In this document: positions 63,258 to 64,000 of the stretch, piece after piece | How the letters are laid out: each line of letters opens with the position of its first letter | How positions within the stretch are numbered: the first letter of the stretch is position 1 | Origin: an uncultured Sphingorhabdus sp. | Lineage (GTDB): Bacteria > Pseudomonadota > Alphaproteobacteria > Sphingomonadales > Sphingomonadaceae | DNA length: 64,000 nt | NCBI GenBank assembly: GCA_937873665.1 | Contig: CALMYW010000517.1 | Span: forward strand, 1 to 64,000 | Reading direction: 5' to 3' | Notes under the pieces: model-generated | The model's database searches: none | The model's input: only the letters and a program-made list of their open reading frames with translations | Told to the model about the DNA's origin: nothing | Translations under genes and position numbers: made by a program

Positions 63258-64000
63258 GGCAATTATATACTTTACAAACCACGGTGATTAAGGCATAGCG
63301 ATTCCAAGGAGTTAGTTATGTCTGTTTTGTCCAAGCCCTATTTCCACGATGAAGCCAAGGCTTTCACCTATTTGGAGAGCATCATCTGGTCGGAGGGCGT
63401 TGTTTGCCCGCATTGCGGCGTTGTAGGCGGTCGTGTTTATGATCTGTCGGACGTTCGCGGCAAGGCTTCCAAGAAGTCGCCGGAAGGTGCTGTTCGCCAC
63501 GGCCTGAAAAAGTGCGGTGAGTGCCGCAAGCAGTTCACCGTGAAGGTTGGCACTGTGTTCGAGCATGGCCGTATGCCGCTCCACAAGATGCTACAAGCCG
63601 TTTATTTGATGACCAGCAGCAAGAAGGGCATTTCTGCTCACCAGCTTCATCGCGTTCTGGAAATTACCTACAAGTCCGCTTGGTTTCTCGCTCACCGAAT
63701 TCGCGAGGCAATGCGCGACGGTCATCTTGCCCCGTTCGGCGGTAAGGGTGGCGACGTGCAGGCCGATGAAACCTACTACGGCAATCTTGAGGGTGTTAAG
63801 AAGGCTCCCCGCGCTGGTGGCTTCGGTCACAAGATGCGCATTGTCAGCCTGCTTGATAAGAACACCGGCAAAACCCGTTCGATCTACGCGCCCCGACTGG
63901 CAAAGGGTGAAGTCGCTCGCATTGTCCGCGAAAACGTACTTGCTGAAAGCCGTCTCGTTACCGATGAGTCCACCTACTACAAGCAGGTTGGCAAGGAATT
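63258..64000 (+). mobile_element. IS1595-family insertion sequence, left part
   Basis: The transposase at 63318 identifies the element. The left end is estimated at GGCAATTATATACTTTACAA (63258-63277), an AT-rich sequence unlike the surrounding GTA genes. The right end and target duplication lie outside the window, so the boundary is provisional. Confidence 0.7.
63318..64000 (+). CDS. IS1595 family transposase (ISXO2-like), cut by window edge
   Basis: The first 227 residues of a transposase. An N-terminal zinc ribbon (CPHCG near residue 30 and CGECRKQF near 66) precedes the helix-turn-helix KKGISAHQLHRVLEITYKSA. The DDE catalytic domain begins at GDVQADETYYGN (first Asp). The ATG at 63318 has AAGGAG seven bases upstream. 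The gene continues beyond the right edge. The element inserted into the GTA cluster upstream of the connector. Confidence 0.93.
   Translation, partial: MSVLSKPYFHDEAKAFTYLESIIWSEGVVCPHCGVVGGRVYDLSDVRGKASKKSPEGAVRHGLKKCGECRKQFTVKVGTVFEHGRMPLHKMLQAVYLMTSSKKGISAHQLHRVLEITYKSAWFLAHRIREAMRDGHLAPFGGKGGDVQADETYYGNLEGVKKAPRAGGFGHKMRIVSLLDKNTGKTRSIYAPRLAKGEVARIVRENVLAESRLVTDESTYYKQVGKE

Noticed and set aside
52998..64000. Active prophage
   Set aside because: Gene order matches a GTA and no integrase, repressor, lysis or replication genes are visible; tape measure is GTA-length. Head genes and any distant genes are outside the window, so this is not absolute.

Overview
The window is chromosomal DNA from an alphaproteobacterium, most likely a member of the Sphingomonadales (Sphingopyxis/Sphingorhabdus-like). 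The assignment rests on overall gene content, the compact mid-to-high GC style, many TTG/GTG starts behind purine-rich ribosome binding sites, the str operon order, two neighbouring acyl-CoA dehydrogenases, and a gene transfer agent (GTA)-type tail cluster of the kind carried vertically in Alphaproteobacteria. It is inference from protein resemblance, not from an rRNA gene.

Layout. 1-1.1 kb: str operon on the minus strand (rpsL, rpsG, start of fusA). 1.3-8.7 kb: an alpha/beta hydrolase, a DUF3667 membrane protein with a PhoD phosphatase, a convergent PhoX phosphatase, then gltX-ung. 8.7-14.8 kb: long-chain acyl-CoA synthetase, gamma-glutamyltransferase, pyrD, a probable small RNA, an AraC-type regulator and tRNA-Thr. 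15-19.7 kb: a TauD-type dioxygenase with a divergent regulator, an SDR and two coupled acyl-CoA dehydrogenases. 19.8-25.3 kb: accessory-looking genes, namely a TIR-TolB-TPR membrane protein, an Ala-rich lipoprotein, a secreted trypsin-like protease and a SLOG-like protein with four membrane segments. 25.5-31.6 kb: glutamate synthase gltBD. 31.7-41.3 kb: threonine aldolase, DMT exporter, WS/DGAT acyltransferase, lipase-like hydrolase, epimerase, pgeF, SLC13 transporter, a cystathionine-synthase-type PLP enzyme and a HAD phosphatase. 41.4-45 kb: an Mla-type lipid transport operon. 45-51.5 kb: a MidA-like methyltransferase with lgt, an acyl-CoA synthetase and glnD. 51.7-52.8 kb: an OmpA-type porin. 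53-63.2 kb: a minus-strand GTA tail module (connector, adaptor, DUF3168, major tail protein, chaperones, tape measure, DUF2460 fusion, DUF2163, NlpC/P60, baseplate, DUF2793). 63.26 kb to the end: an IS1595-family element.

How genes work together. gltBD and glnD are the biosynthetic and signalling arms of nitrogen assimilation. PhoD and PhoX both release phosphate from organic phosphates. The Mla operon, lgt and OmpA serve the outer membrane. The GTA genes form one run of overlapping cistrons, broken once by a small gene of opposite orientation (60815-61081) and cut at its upstream end by the insertion sequence. The head genes (terminase, portal, protease, capsid) are not in the window.

No stretch longer than 300 bases lacks a gene or RNA candidate. 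No CRISPR array, rRNA or replication origin was seen.
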